From: Nymphaea colorata
Taxonomy: Eukaryota; Streptophyta; Magnoliopsida; Nymphaeales; Nymphaeaceae
NCBI RefSeq assembly: GCF_008831285.2
Contig: NC_045148.1
Coordinates: forward strand, 6,887,001-6,951,000
Reading direction: 5' to 3'
Length of the DNA: 64,000 bases
The position numbers and the translations under genes are program-made. Positions 42,401 to 53,207 of the stretch are shown here, piece by piece. The notes under the pieces are model-generated. The model was given only the letters and a program-made list of their open reading frames with translations, had not been told where the DNA came from and made no database searches. How positions within the stretch are numbered: the first letter of the stretch is position 1; every line of letters begins with the position of its first letter.

Positions 42401-45400
42401 AAAATTAAGTTAAACACCATATACTGATGGATCTTTCTGGATATGTAGCATGTGGTTGTCAAACAATAACACAAACACCAAGGCCATTTGGGCCTGAGCT
42501 AAAACAGATCTAAATTGAAAATCAACAAACAAAATGTCACAGATTTTTGTACTCACTGATTCCAGCAGGAATAGAAACTTTGAATGATGAATCAATGGCT
42601 TCCTTGTAGTTATCTTCATCCAGTGAAATCATTTTTGTTTTCAAATGATCCTATCCAAGGAAACACAAAAGGATAAAACCATTAACGGAGTCAATTCCAA
42701 GGTAAAATTTTTCCAGGAGAGGTGGAATGGGAAGTGATAGCAACCGAACAAGAACCAAATCGTGAACCTTGAATTGTTTTTTCTCTTCTCTGGTTGTCGG
42801 AAGAAGACCACCATGTGTATGTTTCCACTCTGAAGCAGCTTTTACAAGAATTACAACATAAGGTATGTTTTTATGGATGACAGGATCGGTTGTGTTCAGG
42901 TCAATGTCTTCAGCAAACCTGCATAAATTATAGGGAGCTTCTTTTGAACATCAACTACATGGAGTGACATCCACAACAAGGAATCATTAAAACTAAAAAA
43001 TGTTCTCATTACAAAACTGACATAGGATTCTCATTCGCATAGAACAAAGAACACAAAAGTCATACTGCTTGAGTTCAGGCCATGGATTATGAAGGCGAAG
43101 ATCACCCACAAAATGATCAGGCTTTGACTCGATTACCGTATGTTCCTGCACATGCAAAATGGCTCAATCTTTGTAATTGTTACATTGACTTGTATGGGGG
43201 GGGGAGAGGAAGCCATAGGGGCTACAGGTCCCTGAAATTTTCTTAAATTTAAATTTTATATTAGAAAAGTGTACAAATCCATAATGGCCAAATTTTGAAA
43301 GAACATTGACACCCCCCTGAAATAATATCCCCACCTTCTGCACTTTCCAAAAAGGTACATTTCTTGTTCCCCCTGGTTTGCACGTATCTTCAATTATTGC
43401 AAAAACTAGCAAAGCAATGACAAAGCATAATAGCTACATACTTACATCACATTACCTTCACACTGATACGCACAAGGCCAGTAAGACCATAGGAACGTGC
43501 AACTATCAACATTATATCCTCTTTCCTACAGATTCTGTCAAGTTTTACCACTGAATTTTCTAGCAGCTGCACACAGCATGGATAACTAGTTAAAAGAACA
43601 ATCCCACCCACTGCCTATCAAAGACAAGATACAAGAACAATAGGTACCCATAAGGCCATAACCTAGGAAAAGAAAAAAAAAATGTCATATCATACCATGT
43701 TAGCCATGACTAATCATTCTAGATGTGTGTGTGTGTGTCTATAATGTGTGAATGACAAAAAAATAAAGAACTGTGGTAACAGTTTTCATCAACCATGCAC
43801 CAAGAAAACTAGGATTCTCTTAAGGTGTGAATGAGTGGCAGGAAGGCTACATAGCAGCCGACATGACAAACCCTTCCCCTCATAAAAGTAAGGTGTCACT
43901 TGTTCCTTTTTATGACAGGAACTCACACCACAGTGAGGCCCAACATAAGCACATTATAGGTTCCCATGGAATCTTGAGTGCAATTTCACCCTATCAGAAA
44001 ACATATTCAAAAATAAAAGATAAACCAGTGGATATCACCAGTTGAATCACATACCTGAGTTGCAATTACCAATGTAAACTGAGCAAAAAACAAAGGATTT
44101 GTTTCAATGAGTGCCTCTGGAGACTCTTCCACGTACTTGGCCCTTACAGCATCATTTAGCTCTTGCAGGAAAGCACATACACATTTTGCCTTCGACTCTC
44201 CAACACTTCTTTCATCAACTGAAAGATTTAAAGCACCATAAGATCAAAAGGGAAAGTGCTGAAACAAATAAAGGTCTACATCCTCAACAACGTACCCATG
44301 AAATTGTTTCCGAGATCCCCTACTTCAACTTTAGATCCATCTACAACAGTTATGCTCCCAATGCCACCAAGAACAAGGTTTTTCAGTGTCTCTGAACCGG
44401 TTGGTCCGCATTTGAGCAAGCAAACGCTAGCTTTTTCTAGTGCTTCTTGCCCTTGTTCTCCCCATATCCTGCAGTTGCAATCAGGTATTAAAATAAAAAA
44501 GGAGATAAACTTTAGAAAACACAAGAACCTACCTTTGTTCTGAACCCTTAGATTCCAAATAAGTTCGATAAGGCACTTGTATGCAAAATATAAAGCATTA
44601 CGCAAATACAACAAAGGGTGATACCTCTAACAAGAAATAGAACAAATAGTACTAAATGCTCTACCAAGTATCTACATATGCACTCACTCTTGCGTTTCGA
44701 GAAGTGACTATGTGCCAATAATGCTAAGCAAACTAAGAAGAAAGAATTTTCACTATAAATAAATAATATACAATTCTAGATTACACTTTTGTCATAAACT
44801 TTGCAGGACGGCGAGCCGAAAAGAATGAAATACAGAAGTGAAATGCACTCGCTCTGAGTACAACTAACCTTAACTGCAGGCTAAATTAGCTAAAGTATCA
44901 GTTAGAGAAAAACCAATGGTAAAGCCAAACCTTTGCAATCCATCCTGATTCCGTGGTTGAAAATTATTTCTACCCTTTGTAGGAATCAAAAGAGCACCCA
45001 ATTTCAGTGCTTTTGCAGCTGAAAAGAAAGAGCAGGAGATACTACACAATTCGTGAATCAACTTTTATACAAATTCCCAACTTCTTCCCCCACCAACCGG
45101 CTAAAACCTAGAACAAAAGGGCTACCGATCCCCCAAGAGTCCAACTAAACACATGGAGCAGCCATTAACCCTTTTGCTAAAAATAACTCACTTCCACAGC
45201 CAGGAGAAGTGAGGCATCGAACACAAGAGCAATGGGTAGCGTCCCAAAGCCATCAAAACCCCAAAACTGTGTAGAAAAAGAAAAAGACAAGCCAAACAAT
45301 CTATGAAACAGACGAACCACGATAAGTACCAAGGTTATTGAAAAAAAAAAAAAAGCTATCTTGGGCCAGTTAAGGACGAAAAGATGGGTGTCTGAAGAAG

Positions 45401-45452
45401 AAAGAGAATCAAACCTCAGCTGTCGATCGTATTTGTTCTTGGGCTCTGCCAT
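35348..45452 (-). CDS. AXR1: NEDD8/RUB-activating enzyme E1 regulatory subunit AXR1
   Basis: Non-catalytic half of the NEDD8/RUB E1; with ECR1 it activates RUB for transfer to cullins, so it underlies SCF-dependent auxin signalling. Fourteen exons, high to low: 45452-45415, 44468-44296, 44218-44055, 43566-43456, 43145-43066, 42918-42768, 42650-42557, 40886-40798, 38209-38136, 38055-37893, 37021-36936, 35871-35788, 35696-35513, 35431-35348. They join in frame to 524 residues (Arabidopsis about 540). Landmarks: start [20 protein letters not shown]; nucleotide-fold region [20 protein letters not shown] and [92 protein letters not shown]; end [13 protein letters not shown]. All introns are GT-AG. 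Introns 7 and 8 are long (1.7 and 2.6 kb) and hold transposon sequence. The last intron is 81 nt and stop-free. Exon 13 has two acceptors 3 nt apart. Confidence 0.96.
36331..36404. repeat. (TA)n-type microsatellite in AXR1 intron 11
   Basis: Interrupted TATATACATA repeats followed by about 40 bases of pure TA, inside the intron between exons 11 and 12. Confidence 0.9.
40184..40510. mobile_element. Decayed hAT-like remnant in AXR1 intron 8
   Basis: Contains CCCAAATCTTTTAAAAATACT followed by GCACCCGTACCCGTATC, which resembles the 3' subterminal block of the hAT elements at 41643-42236 and 48004-52302 (GCACC-AAATTTTTTGA). No terminal repeats or target duplication were resolved. Confidence 0.35.
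41643..42236. mobile_element. Non-autonomous hAT element in AXR1 intron 7
   Basis: A 594-bp insertion bounded by perfect 8-bp duplications ATTGCTAG (41635-41642 and 42237-42244). The left end CTATGTCACACGGGTA and the right end, read inverted as CTATGTCACATAGGTATGGG, form terminal inverted repeats. The left part is packed with GGTACGGGTA-type motifs; the right part has CCGCACCCAAATTTTTTGAA, shared with the right end of the large hAT at 48004-52302. A (TA)n tract (42134-42161) is internal. There is no transposase, so it depends on another element. Eight-bp target duplications are the hAT hallmark. Confidence 0.9.
42245..42366. mobile_element. Partial second hAT-like end next to the intact element
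   Basis: Ends CACCTATGTGACATAG, the same terminus as the neighbouring element, preceded by a similar subterminal stretch (CACCTATGTTTTACTGAAAAATG). The flank TGGACAATTAT occurs on both sides of the intact element (41625 and 42268). It looks like a remnant of a related copy into or beside which the intact one inserted. Confidence 0.45.
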
Positions 45453-45869
45453 AACGATGGTCTATGATTCAGACCCTCCGTCTCCCAGTTATGCAGAACA
45501 CCGGAGAACTCCTTTGTTTGCTCTGACGGACTGTTCCTTGGATGCTATTTTCCAATTTCCATAGCGAGCCTCAGTCTGCTCGAAATGATTCGACTCATCG
45601 GCCTCCCAAAAAGGCGACTCGGGAATCGCCGACTGCCCTGAATGCTCATCGTCCCTCCACTGGGTTGGGCGCATCAATTGGCAGATCCATAGACGTGACA
45701 AGACCCTTTCAGGCTCGGTTGACCCAAAAATAATTCGAGTCGGTCTGAGCTTCTGCTCTACTTCTTCTTTTACCTATGTAAGAGAAACTCACGCTTTTCT
45801 AATTTATTCAACAGTCTGATTGTTCTTGCTATTCTCTCCGCATTTATAGCAGTTTTTATCCCCCTCTTT
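45453..45869. other. Upstream region of AXR1
   Basis: Presumed promoter of the reverse-strand AXR1 gene, between its ATG and the LINE relic. It has GC-richer sequence with GACTCG motifs at 45570-45740. No TATA box of convincing form or coding ORF was seen. Confidence 0.35.
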
Positions 45870-47420
45870 TTTTTGTGGAAAACGGCTGTTAGGAGAGCCC
45901 CCAAACCTTTATCAATAAGAAATAGGAAAATATACACAACGAAAAGTAAGGACCAACACATTGATTTGATCCTATCCCATGACAAAGTATTCCCAGCAAG
46001 AAGGCAAAAGATTCCCAAAAAAGATGCAAGTATGTGTCTGGTAACACTTCAAAACTTGCAACCCAATTTTTGAGGGATAACTGATAGCAAGTACCTTGCT
46101 TCTGGAGCAGGCCTCCCTGACTTTTCCAAAAATACCTGTCAATATGATCGTGTGCCTTAATGAGATCAATTTTAAGGCAAGCAGCCTTGGCCTTTTTCTA
46201 TTTCAATTCATGAACTATTTCATGGCTAAAAAGAATACCATCATATATGCATCTCCCTTGAATGAAAGCATTCTCTAACTTTTAGTTAGAACCCTACTCA
46301 AAATAAGGAGCATTAGCCTCACCATATTCTAGTGATAAACATTAGACTACTGTTACATTGTCAAATAGATCTAAATTTGTCATTGTGAACTGCATCAGCC
46401 TCTTTCGAAATGGAGATGATACCAGTTTTATTTATATTGTTGTCAGTGCGACTTGCATTTTTTTTTTTAAAAAGGACTTTTGACAGCATTGCAAGCATTT
46501 TCTTTGACAATGTGTCAAGATTCATGGGAAACCCTACCATTGAAGCCATCTAGACCACCTGCAGCTAGGGGTGAACAATGCTAAAGCTTGGCTTGTGAAC
46601 AAGTTCGAGCCAAGTCATTTGATTAACGAGTCGAGCTCGAGTTCGTGAGTCGACTCGTTCAAATAATTGAGTTGAGTTTGAGCTCAACACATAACTGCGG
46701 AGTCAAACTAGCCTTAATCGAGTTTGTCGAGCCTTAATCGAGTTGAGCTCGAGTTCAACACGTAACCATGAATATCAATTCTTTCAAACGAGTTTGTCGA
46801 GCCTTAATCGAGTTGAGGTCGAGCTCAACACATAACTGCCGAGTTGAGCTCGAGCTAGCCAAATCGAGCTTGATGTTTCATTAGTCGAGCCAAGCTCGAG
46901 CTAACTGAACTGGGGCTTGACTGGACTTATGTTCACCCCCTACCTGCAGTCTCTTTATCCACCTTTGATAGCCCACTCAATATCATCACTTGTAATTGGG
47001 GTCATAAGCATGATGTTTTCACCAAGAAAGACATAAGACCAAGAACTAACTATCTATGTGAGACTACTAGTAGCCTTTGAATCTCCAAAAAGTTTACTAA
47101 AGTAGTAACTAATGCATACTTCAAAAATATCTTCTGCTTCAATGGCCAGTCTCCCTTCTTCCACAATTGAGGAGATCATATTTTTCCACCACTTACCTTT
47201 TGCGAGAGCATGGAAAATTTTTCATCTTCATATCACTTTCATGAAGCCATTTGATTTTGGATTTCTACCTTGAGCTTCTTCCAACCTTAGAAGATTGTTC
47301 AATTTCCCTTTTAGGTGCCTCTCACATTCAAATGCCACTTCATTTGCATTCTTCCCCACTTCTGGGTCTAACTCTCATAAGTTAGTATGTCCATAGTCTA
47401 AGTTCACTTTTGCTCTTCTA
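45870..47420 (-). pseudogene. LINE (non-LTR retrotransposon) reverse-transcriptase relic
   Basis: On the reverse strand, broken frames follow the standard order of plant LINE ORF2. First comes GKWWKNMISSIVEEGRL (about 47200), the pre-RT region. Then come ITSDDIEWAIKG (about 46990) and GGLDGFNGRV (about 46540; relatives have PGPDGF). EADAVHNDKFRSI (about 46390) corresponds to the usual DFRPIS segment. IYDGILFSHEIVHE (about 46230) and KIDLIKAHDHIDRYFW (about 46150) follow; the latter is the first catalytic Asp region, normally KLDFSKAYD. LLFVVYIFLFLIDKGLGAL (about 45930) ends the match. Stops and frameshifts occur throughout; the YADD region and the endonuclease are not recognisable. A hAT-like element interrupts it at 46565-46942. 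Confidence 0.8.
46565..46942. mobile_element. hAT-like non-autonomous element nested in the LINE relic
   Basis: Termini TAGGGGTGAACA on the left and TGTTCACCCCCTA on the right are inverted. The 8-bp target duplication ACCTGCAG (46557-46564 and 46942-46949) flanks it; the exact edge is ambiguous by one base. The interior is built of GAGCTCGAG and CGAGCCTTAATCGAGTT repeats, some in tandem. Taking out the element and one duplication makes the LINE frame continuous across the site, which confirms the boundaries. Confidence 0.85.
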
Positions 47421-47995
47421 AGGCCTTTGCTTTCTTTTTTTTAGTTTGCTAAGTTCACTTTTGACCCCTCAAGCTTAACAAGTAGTATGACCATTCCCGA
47501 TGGGATTGGAGGGGGTCATTGACACTGAGGCAGGAGGCCACACTGAGGCATCAATATTTTATATGTTATGCAGTTGAGATATGCAAAAAATAAATTTTAG
47601 GTTTTTTTGGTATGTTCAACTTGAAGATGTTAGTTATAATAAGTTCAAACTTTGATGGATAAATAACTTTTTGTAGGACGATTCAGGATCAATGAGAGGT
47701 TAGCATATTACTTTTGATAAGCATCGTATCTGTTTGATTTACTCTCATTCTTGATTTAAATAAAATGTCACCAAAATGACATTTAAAAAATGCTTATCTG
47801 GAATGTATCGTGCTTCATTATAATAGTAACTTGATTGGTTTTTCTAGCTTTTTTGTAAGAGTGATACTTCCATTCATAACTCAAGCATGATATTTTTTAC
47901 CTTCTTCATGTTTTTTCTGAAGCTAATCAAATGGAAGTAATTATAATTCCCAAATAAGAGAACTTAAGAATTAAAAAAAAATCATGGTTTTAATG
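47421..47995. other. Spacer between LINE relic and hAT transposon
   Basis: AT-rich with no gene seen. The 8 bases just before the transposon (47996-48003, CTTGAAAC) are its left target duplication. Confidence 0.4.
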
Positions 47996-48056
47996 CTTGA
48001 AACCAATAAAACCTCGGTGCGCCATTTTTGGTCTCTCACCCATGTCGACGCGATGC

Positions 48057-48160
48057 GGGTGCACACCCAAATGGGTCAAACAAGATTCGGGTGCACACCC
48101 AAATGGGTCAAACAAGATTCAGGTGCGCCTCTGGTGCGCACCCAAATGGGTCAAAGGCGA
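48057..48160. repeat. Subterminal repeats of the hAT element, three units
   Basis: GGGTGCACACCCAAATGGGT followed by CAAACAAGATTC occurs at 48057 and 48088, and a shortened unit GGTGCGCACCCAAATGGGTC at 48132. The period is 31 bp. Such clustered subterminal motifs are typical transposase-binding sites in hAT elements (family knowledge; not shown here). Confidence 0.85.
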
Positions 48161-48224
48161 GAAAGTCTACTTTGGTCCAATTTTTTGGGTTTTTTTTTAT
48201 TTTTAAGTTTTTAACAAAGTCGAC

Positions 48225-48485
48225 CTTTCCCTCTTCTTCTACCTTTCACTCTTTGTCCTTCTTCTTCGACCTTTTCCTCTTCTTCGTCCTTTCCCTCTTC
48301 TTCGACCTTTCCCTCTTCGTCCCTTCTTCGTCTTCTTCCCTCTTCCTTGACCTTCATTCCTCTTTGTCCCTTCTTCTTCCCTCTTCCTCGACCTTCATCC
48401 CTCTTCGTCCCTTCTTCTTCTTTCCTCTTCCTCGACCTTCATCCCTCTTCGTCCCTTCTTCTTCTTCATCCCTCTTCTATACGTC
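48225..48485. repeat. CT-rich minisatellite inside the hAT element
   Basis: Irregular repeats of about 45-50 bp built from CGACCTTCATCCCTCTTCGT and CCCTTCTTCTTC blocks. It makes spurious Ser/Phe/Leu-rich ORFs in all three forward frames. Confidence 0.85.
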
Positions 48486-49166
48486 GCATTGGGTGGAGAC
48501 GACGAAGTCGTCGATTGCAGTCTGCAGGGCAGGGTGACCTCCATTCGAGGTAAGTAGCAATCTCTTTTGCCCACTCTCCCTCTCCCGGTTTTCTATTTTG
48601 AGAATGGTGTTGCATTTGCATATTTGGAATTTTGGGTTTTCTCGTTTGGTCTGGTTCTCATTTTTTTTTCATTTTTGGGTTTTCTCGCGTCTTGTTCAAT
48701 CCAACTATCTCTATCCCACCACCGGCCGAAGTTGAACAACGACTTGCCATCGACTCCTTTGCTATTTATTCCCACAACCGGCAACCCAGCCTCAGGTTAG
48801 TCATTCTATTAGACTATTAGAAAGCATTTTCTGATTTTTGTAGATCGATCCTTGCGATTTTAGTATATTATGTATTTTAGTATACACCTAGTTTTATTTT
48901 ACAAGGAAAGTCAGCCCTGTTTTTGTAGACAAGAAATAAATCTCTCGTAAAAACAAGAAACAAACATGAACAAATTAAAATGTAAAAACCAGCTACCAAT
49001 CTGTAGAGGCATAACAAAGGAATGGAACAAAGGGGGGAATAAAAGGGTTGCGTGGGGAATACAAAAATGGAATTTCCTATATATATGTATATTTTCTTTC
49101 CAGCATAAGTTCATGTATCTTGGTTTTGGATTCTTGGTTGTTTTATTGGTCGGCACACTTGAGAAA

Positions 49167-49392
49167 TTTGGTCGTTTTGGAATAATTTGATATGTAGATG
49201 ATCAATAATTTCAGAGTTTTACAGCTTAGGAGTTTGTGTTCATCTTCAGATGTAACGTTTGGTGGCTCTGTAACTCAAGTTTGGTCGTTTTGGAATAATT
49301 TGAGATGTAGATAATCAATAGTTTTAGAGTTTTCAGCTTAGGAGTTGGTGTTCATCTTTAGATGTAACGTTGGTGGCTCTGTAATGCTCTAA
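49167..49392. repeat. Tandem duplication inside the hAT element, 113-bp period
   Basis: TTTGGTCGTTTTGGAATAAT and the following 90 bases recur from 49280 with a few substitutions and small indels. Upstream of the transposase start; probably in its leader or intron. Confidence 0.8.
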
Positions 49393-49742
49393 TTGCATTG
49401 GTAGTTGGTTCCACCTGATCATGTTTACCTACTTGTGTGACTTCTTTGTCTTTGTTATCTGCTGGATTCATTCAATAAGTTGTTGGGCTGATTTCGGAAT
49501 CTCTTTATCATGATCACGATCATGTTATTTTGGTAAGACTATATTTTTTTGGGTTCTTTGTTGAATTTATAAACAATCTAAATAATGTGGGAATTCAGTA
49601 ACTTCAAGCATTGCCCTAATTTAAATTTTTAGATTCAATGGATTCATATGTATATAGTCTATGTTGTTATCTATTCTTAAAATCTTAAATTTGTTATATT
49701 TGAAATTTTTTATTTTGAACTTTGAAGGTAAAACCATAAAAG

Positions 49743-50033
49743 ATGGCAAACAGAACAAAAGGAAAAGAAGTTGTTTCAGATTCTCCTACAATAGGTTCTT
49801 CATGTAGTATGAATGTGGATGAAGGTGATGTTTTAAAGTCTTCTACACTACTTGATGAAGCATTTGGATCTAATGAACAACCACTATGGAAAGAAATGAA
49901 AGTGGTCACTGAAGATATAGGCAGTGGCGGTGGAAATGTGCATTTTGTATGCAAATATTGTGAAGGTACATTTGTAGGATTTTACACAAGAATTAAGACA
50001 CATTTATTGAAGTTGTCAGGTCATGAAATTTGA
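49743..50033 (+). pseudogene. hAT transposase, N-terminal BED zinc-finger part
   Basis: A 96-codon frame starting ATGGCAAACAGAACAAAAGG. After an acidic Ser-rich N-terminus it reads VCKYCEGTF then GFYTRIKTHLLKLSGHEI, the Cys-x2-Cys ... His pattern of the BED-type DNA-binding finger of hAT transposases. It ends at a TGA where relatives continue with GIKACK-like sequence, so this is a disabling stop or a lost splice. It belongs with the next two entries. Confidence 0.8.
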
Positions 50034-50078
50034 TGATGTAAGAAAAATTCTCCAGAAAAAACTCGAGAGTTCAAGTGG

Positions 50079-50726
50079 TTGCAAGATTGTGCTGATGCAA
50101 TCCACAACAAGAAGAAAACAAGCATTATTGTGACAAATCCTAAGAGTTCTGATAGAAAAATAAAGACTATAGAGACATGTTTTGATTCTTGCAGAAGAGC
50201 AGAAATAGATAAAATGATTACAAAGTTTTTCTATTTTAGCTGCATTTATTTCAATGTAGCTAGAAATCCATATTGGAAGAAGGCTTGTACTATACTTGCA
50301 AATAGCAAATTATTAGGATATATACCTGCTGGTTCAGAAAGGTTGCGCACATCGCTTCTTCGTAACAAAAAAAACGAGGTTGAGCAAAGTTTAGAAAGAA
50401 AAAAGTTTAAGTGGAACACGACTGGGGTATCCGTTGTTTATGATGGGTGGACAGATATTCAAAGACATCCACTAATTAATTTCATTGTCATTGCACGTGA
50501 TGAATCAATATTTTTTAAGACAGTTGATGCATCTGGAGAATATAACGATGTCAGATATTTGAAGCAATTATTTGCAGAAGCCATCAATGAGGTTGGTCTT
50601 GATAAAGTGGTGCAACTCATTACAGACAATGTTGTTGTATGCAAAAGTGCTGGACTTAGTTTGAGGTATGATTTTCCACATATTTTTTGGACTCCATGTG
50701 TTGCACATACTTTGAATTTGCACTGA
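50079..50726 (+). pseudogene. hAT transposase, DUF659-like catalytic core part
   Basis: An open frame of 216 codons with family landmarks in order: IYFNVARNPYWKKAC, YIPAGSERLRTSLL, GVSVVYDGWTDIQRHPLINF (first catalytic Asp region), VVQLITDNVVVCKSAG (second Asp region) and FWTPCVAHTLNLH. It stops at TGA, whereas homology carries on in another frame (LKDICNPPSQDVDPKGHELFS). Several more stops occur up to about 51400, so no full transposase can be made. Confidence 0.88.
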
Positions 50727-51405
50727 AGGACATATGCAATCCTCCAAGTCAAGATGTAGATCCTAAGGGACATGAGCTATTCTCATAGATTCAAGAGATT
50801 GAAAAATGTGCAAGAAATATTAGAAATTTCATCGTTAATCATCAACATGCATGGTCTCTTTTTAGTAGTTATTCTGATTTGAGATTGTTAAAGGTTGAAG
50901 AGACACGATTTGTTTCAATAATTGTCATGTTGAAAAGAATTCCAAGAGTGCGAGCTGCACTTATTCAAATGGTGTTTAGTAGAGAGTGGAGCTTTTATCG
51001 GGTTGAAGATGAGGCTAAAACTCAAAGTATTAAAAACCTTATTATTGAAGATAAATGATGGGATAAACTTGCATATTTTTTAGATTTTACAAAGCCAATT
51101 TGATGCATGTCGAGCTGTTGATAAAATGAGCCTATGCATCATAAAGTTTATGCAATGTGGGACAATATGATTGAAACAAATTCAGCATATAGTTTTTAAG
51201 AAAGAAAAAAAAAGATATTGTACTTGATAATTCAGAGTTCTTTGATCGCATAAGTACAATATTAGTTGAAAGATAGGATAAAAGCAATACTCCCTTGCAT
51301 TGCATGTCTCATTCTTTAAATCTCAAATATTACACTAAAAAATGGATTGAATGAGCTCCTGAACATATTACTCCAAATCTAGATAATGAATTAAACGCTC
51401 AAAGA

Positions 51406-52075
51406 ATGTCATGTATGGACAAACTTTTTACATATTTTTATACTAGAAGAGAAGCTATTTTTGAATATAACAAGTTTTCTTTAAGAGACTTTAGTTTAAA
51501 AGGCGCAACAGATGCGAAAGAAGATTATGACTTCAGTCCTTTTGAATGGTGGGCGTCCTATGGATCAGAAATGCCCGTGCTTCATAAACTTGCTTTGAGG
51601 TTACTATTACAACCTATTACATCATTGTGTTGTGAAAGAAATTGGTTCATATTGTGGTCATATACACAACATTAAAAGGAATAAGCTCACTAGCCAATGT
51701 GCAGAGGACTTGGTTTATATGCATTCTAATTTGCGTCTTCTTTCAAGGAAAGAAAAAGAAATACATGTATCTCTTTATTAGGTTGTTTTGTTTTGCTCAA
51801 TTTCTTATGTTGTATTAGATTTTTTATATTTTTGTGGTACATATTTTTTATTATTTAACTTTCATCTTTAATAAAATGCAGTTGTGGATTATCTCAATAT
51901 TGATATGTAAATCCAAATGAATTTGATTTCGATGGCGAACACAATTTATATACTGCTAACATGAATTTTTCTGATCCTGTTATTCCTTATGAGGCGTTTG
52001 ATGATGATGATATCGTTGGAAATAATCAAGAAAATCAAAATATTGGTGGAAGTAGAAGTGGAACGCAACTCTAAT
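51406..52075 (+). pseudogene. hAT transposase, C-terminal dimerisation part
   Basis: The first frame reads FEWWASYGSEMPVLHKLALR and then SLCCERNW, the signature of the hAT C-terminal dimerisation domain. The frame is then broken, and matching sequence resumes with KRNKLTSQCAEDLVYMHSNL. After a likely intron (about 51780-51880) an acidic tail follows (FDDDDIVGNNQENQNIGG) with a stop near 52075. The acidic tail and exon arrangement are usual for this transposase group. Confidence 0.8.
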
Positions 52076-52454
52076 TGATGATGTAATATGTATTGTTGTA
52101 TGGACTATGAAGTACGACAGCCTGTGAACTCAAAACTAGAGTATATCTCTTGTTGAACGTTAAATTGATGATTGATAATGATATATGGTTCATAGACAAT
52201 TTTTTGTCATATATATTATATAATAAATTACTCTCACCACACGGCCGCACCAAAATTTTTTGATATGTGTCGTGTCGGCACCCACACCCCGAGGTGATAT
52301 ACCTTGAAACTTGTTTTATAAAAATGAAAAAAATCAACAATTTAAAAATTTCTGGCTTATGAAGGCTTATTTGCGCATAAAATCATAAAAAATGTAGTCA
52401 ATAAGATATTCAGCAAGCGTACCTCATACTCAAGTGTGTTATAATAAACGCATT

Positions 52455-52463
52455 TTTATATAG
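52455..52463 (+). promoter_or_regulatory. Candidate TATA box of the gene at 52712
   Basis: TTTATATAG lies about 250 bases upstream of the ATG and is followed by a long CT-rich leader (52475-52650), a common form of plant 5' UTR. It sits 150 bp from the hAT right end. Confidence 0.45.
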
Positions 52464-52711
52464 TTTTTGTGTGCGAGTCTCTCTCTTCCTCTTTCTCTCT
52501 CCACACGCGGAAAAGCTGCAGGATAAAAAAAAAGGGGGGAAATGTTTTCCCTCCCTCCGTTTCCCGCCTCTGCCCGTGGCTTTAAAACCCCAGAAAATCT
52601 ACTCTCTCTCCCTCTCCCTCCCCCTCTCCCTCTTTCTCTCTCTCTTACCACCATCGCCATCTCCTCCATCCTTCTCTCCAACACCACCCAAAAGCCTTAA
52701 CCCTAAACGCC

Positions 52712-53095
52712 ATGAACGGCAGAATGAGATCTTCTTCAAGAGCCACCAAGCGGGAGGAGAGGCTCCACCGCTTCCTCAAGCCCGGCGCCCTCGCCCAGAT
52801 GAGGGACTCCAGGATTAGCGCCCGCGTTCGTCATCTCCGACCACCTAAGAAATCAGATCTGACCCCCAACGCTCCATCCTCCAGGGTTCCCACTCTTGCC
52901 CATCAGATCTCCCTCGACGATTTCTTCTGTTGCCCCTCCTCCCGGTTTTCCGGCCCCGGCTGCCTCCAGAGGAAGAAGCTCGTCGCCGTGAAGTCGGGTT
53001 TCGTGTGCCCTCCGAGCCCGTCTTCGCCGGTTGCCGTGATTGCTGACGACTCCATCTTGGAATCGTTCAACGGCGACATGGTTTCTGCCCATTGA
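52712..53095 (+). CDS. Small plant-specific basic protein, function unknown
   Basis: Intronless, 127 residues. The N-terminal third is very basic (RSSSRATKREERLHRFLKPG) and contains PGALAQMRDSRISARVRHL (residues about 29-47). I believe this resembles a motif repeated in uncharacterised land-plant proteins, but I know no function for them. The middle is Pro/Ser-rich (HQISLDDFFCCPSSRFSGPG) and the C-terminus is acidic (DDSILESFNGDMVSAH). Codon use is GC-rich compared with the flanking AT-rich DNA, which supports a real gene. The ATG at 52712 follows a CT-rich leader and CCCTAAACGCC. A poly(A) signal is at 53202. The hAT element upstream may influence its promoter. No localisation signal is obvious. 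Confidence 0.75.
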   Translation: MNGRMRSSSRATKREERLHRFLKPGALAQMRDSRISARVRHLRPPKKSDLTPNAPSSRVPTLAHQISLDDFFCCPSSRFSGPGCLQRKKLVAVKSGFVCPPSPSSPVAVIADDSILESFNGDMVSAH

Positions 53096-53201
53096 CAAGT
53101 TTTGTGCTTTTTTTCTTTTTTTTTTTTTTTCATTTGACGAACAGGATGCGTGTGGAGATGTCGATTCCGGATGTAAGGAATATGTGCAGTACCTGATGTT
53201 A

Positions 53202-53207
53202 AATAAA
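53202..53207 (+). terminator. Candidate poly(A) signal of the gene at 52712
   Basis: AATAAA about 105 bases after the stop codon, within GTTAAATAAATTATG. Confidence 0.45.

Larger units (their letters stand above)
48004..52302 (+). mobile_element. hAT transposon, 4.3 kb, with decayed transposase
   Basis: Bounded by a perfect 8-bp target duplication CTTGAAAC (47996-48003 and 52303-52310). The left end CAATAAAACCTCGGTG and the right end, read inverted as GTATATCACCTCGGGG, agree at 11 of 16 positions. Inside are subterminal repeats, a CT-rich minisatellite, a tandem duplication, and a transposase region with BED finger, DUF659-like core and C-terminal dimerisation domain in the expected order, but broken by stops and frameshifts. 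The right subterminal block (GGCCGCACCAAAATTTTTTG) is shared with the small element in AXR1 intron 7. The right end lies about 410 bp upstream of the ATG of the gene at 52712. Confidence 0.9.

Noticed and set aside
48057-48160. CRISPR-like direct repeats
   Set aside because: Three adjacent 31-bp units with no spacers, inside a transposon end in a eukaryotic genome.
48028-48553. Ser/Phe-rich ORFs in three forward frames
   Set aside because: Products of the CT-rich minisatellite inside the hAT transposon.
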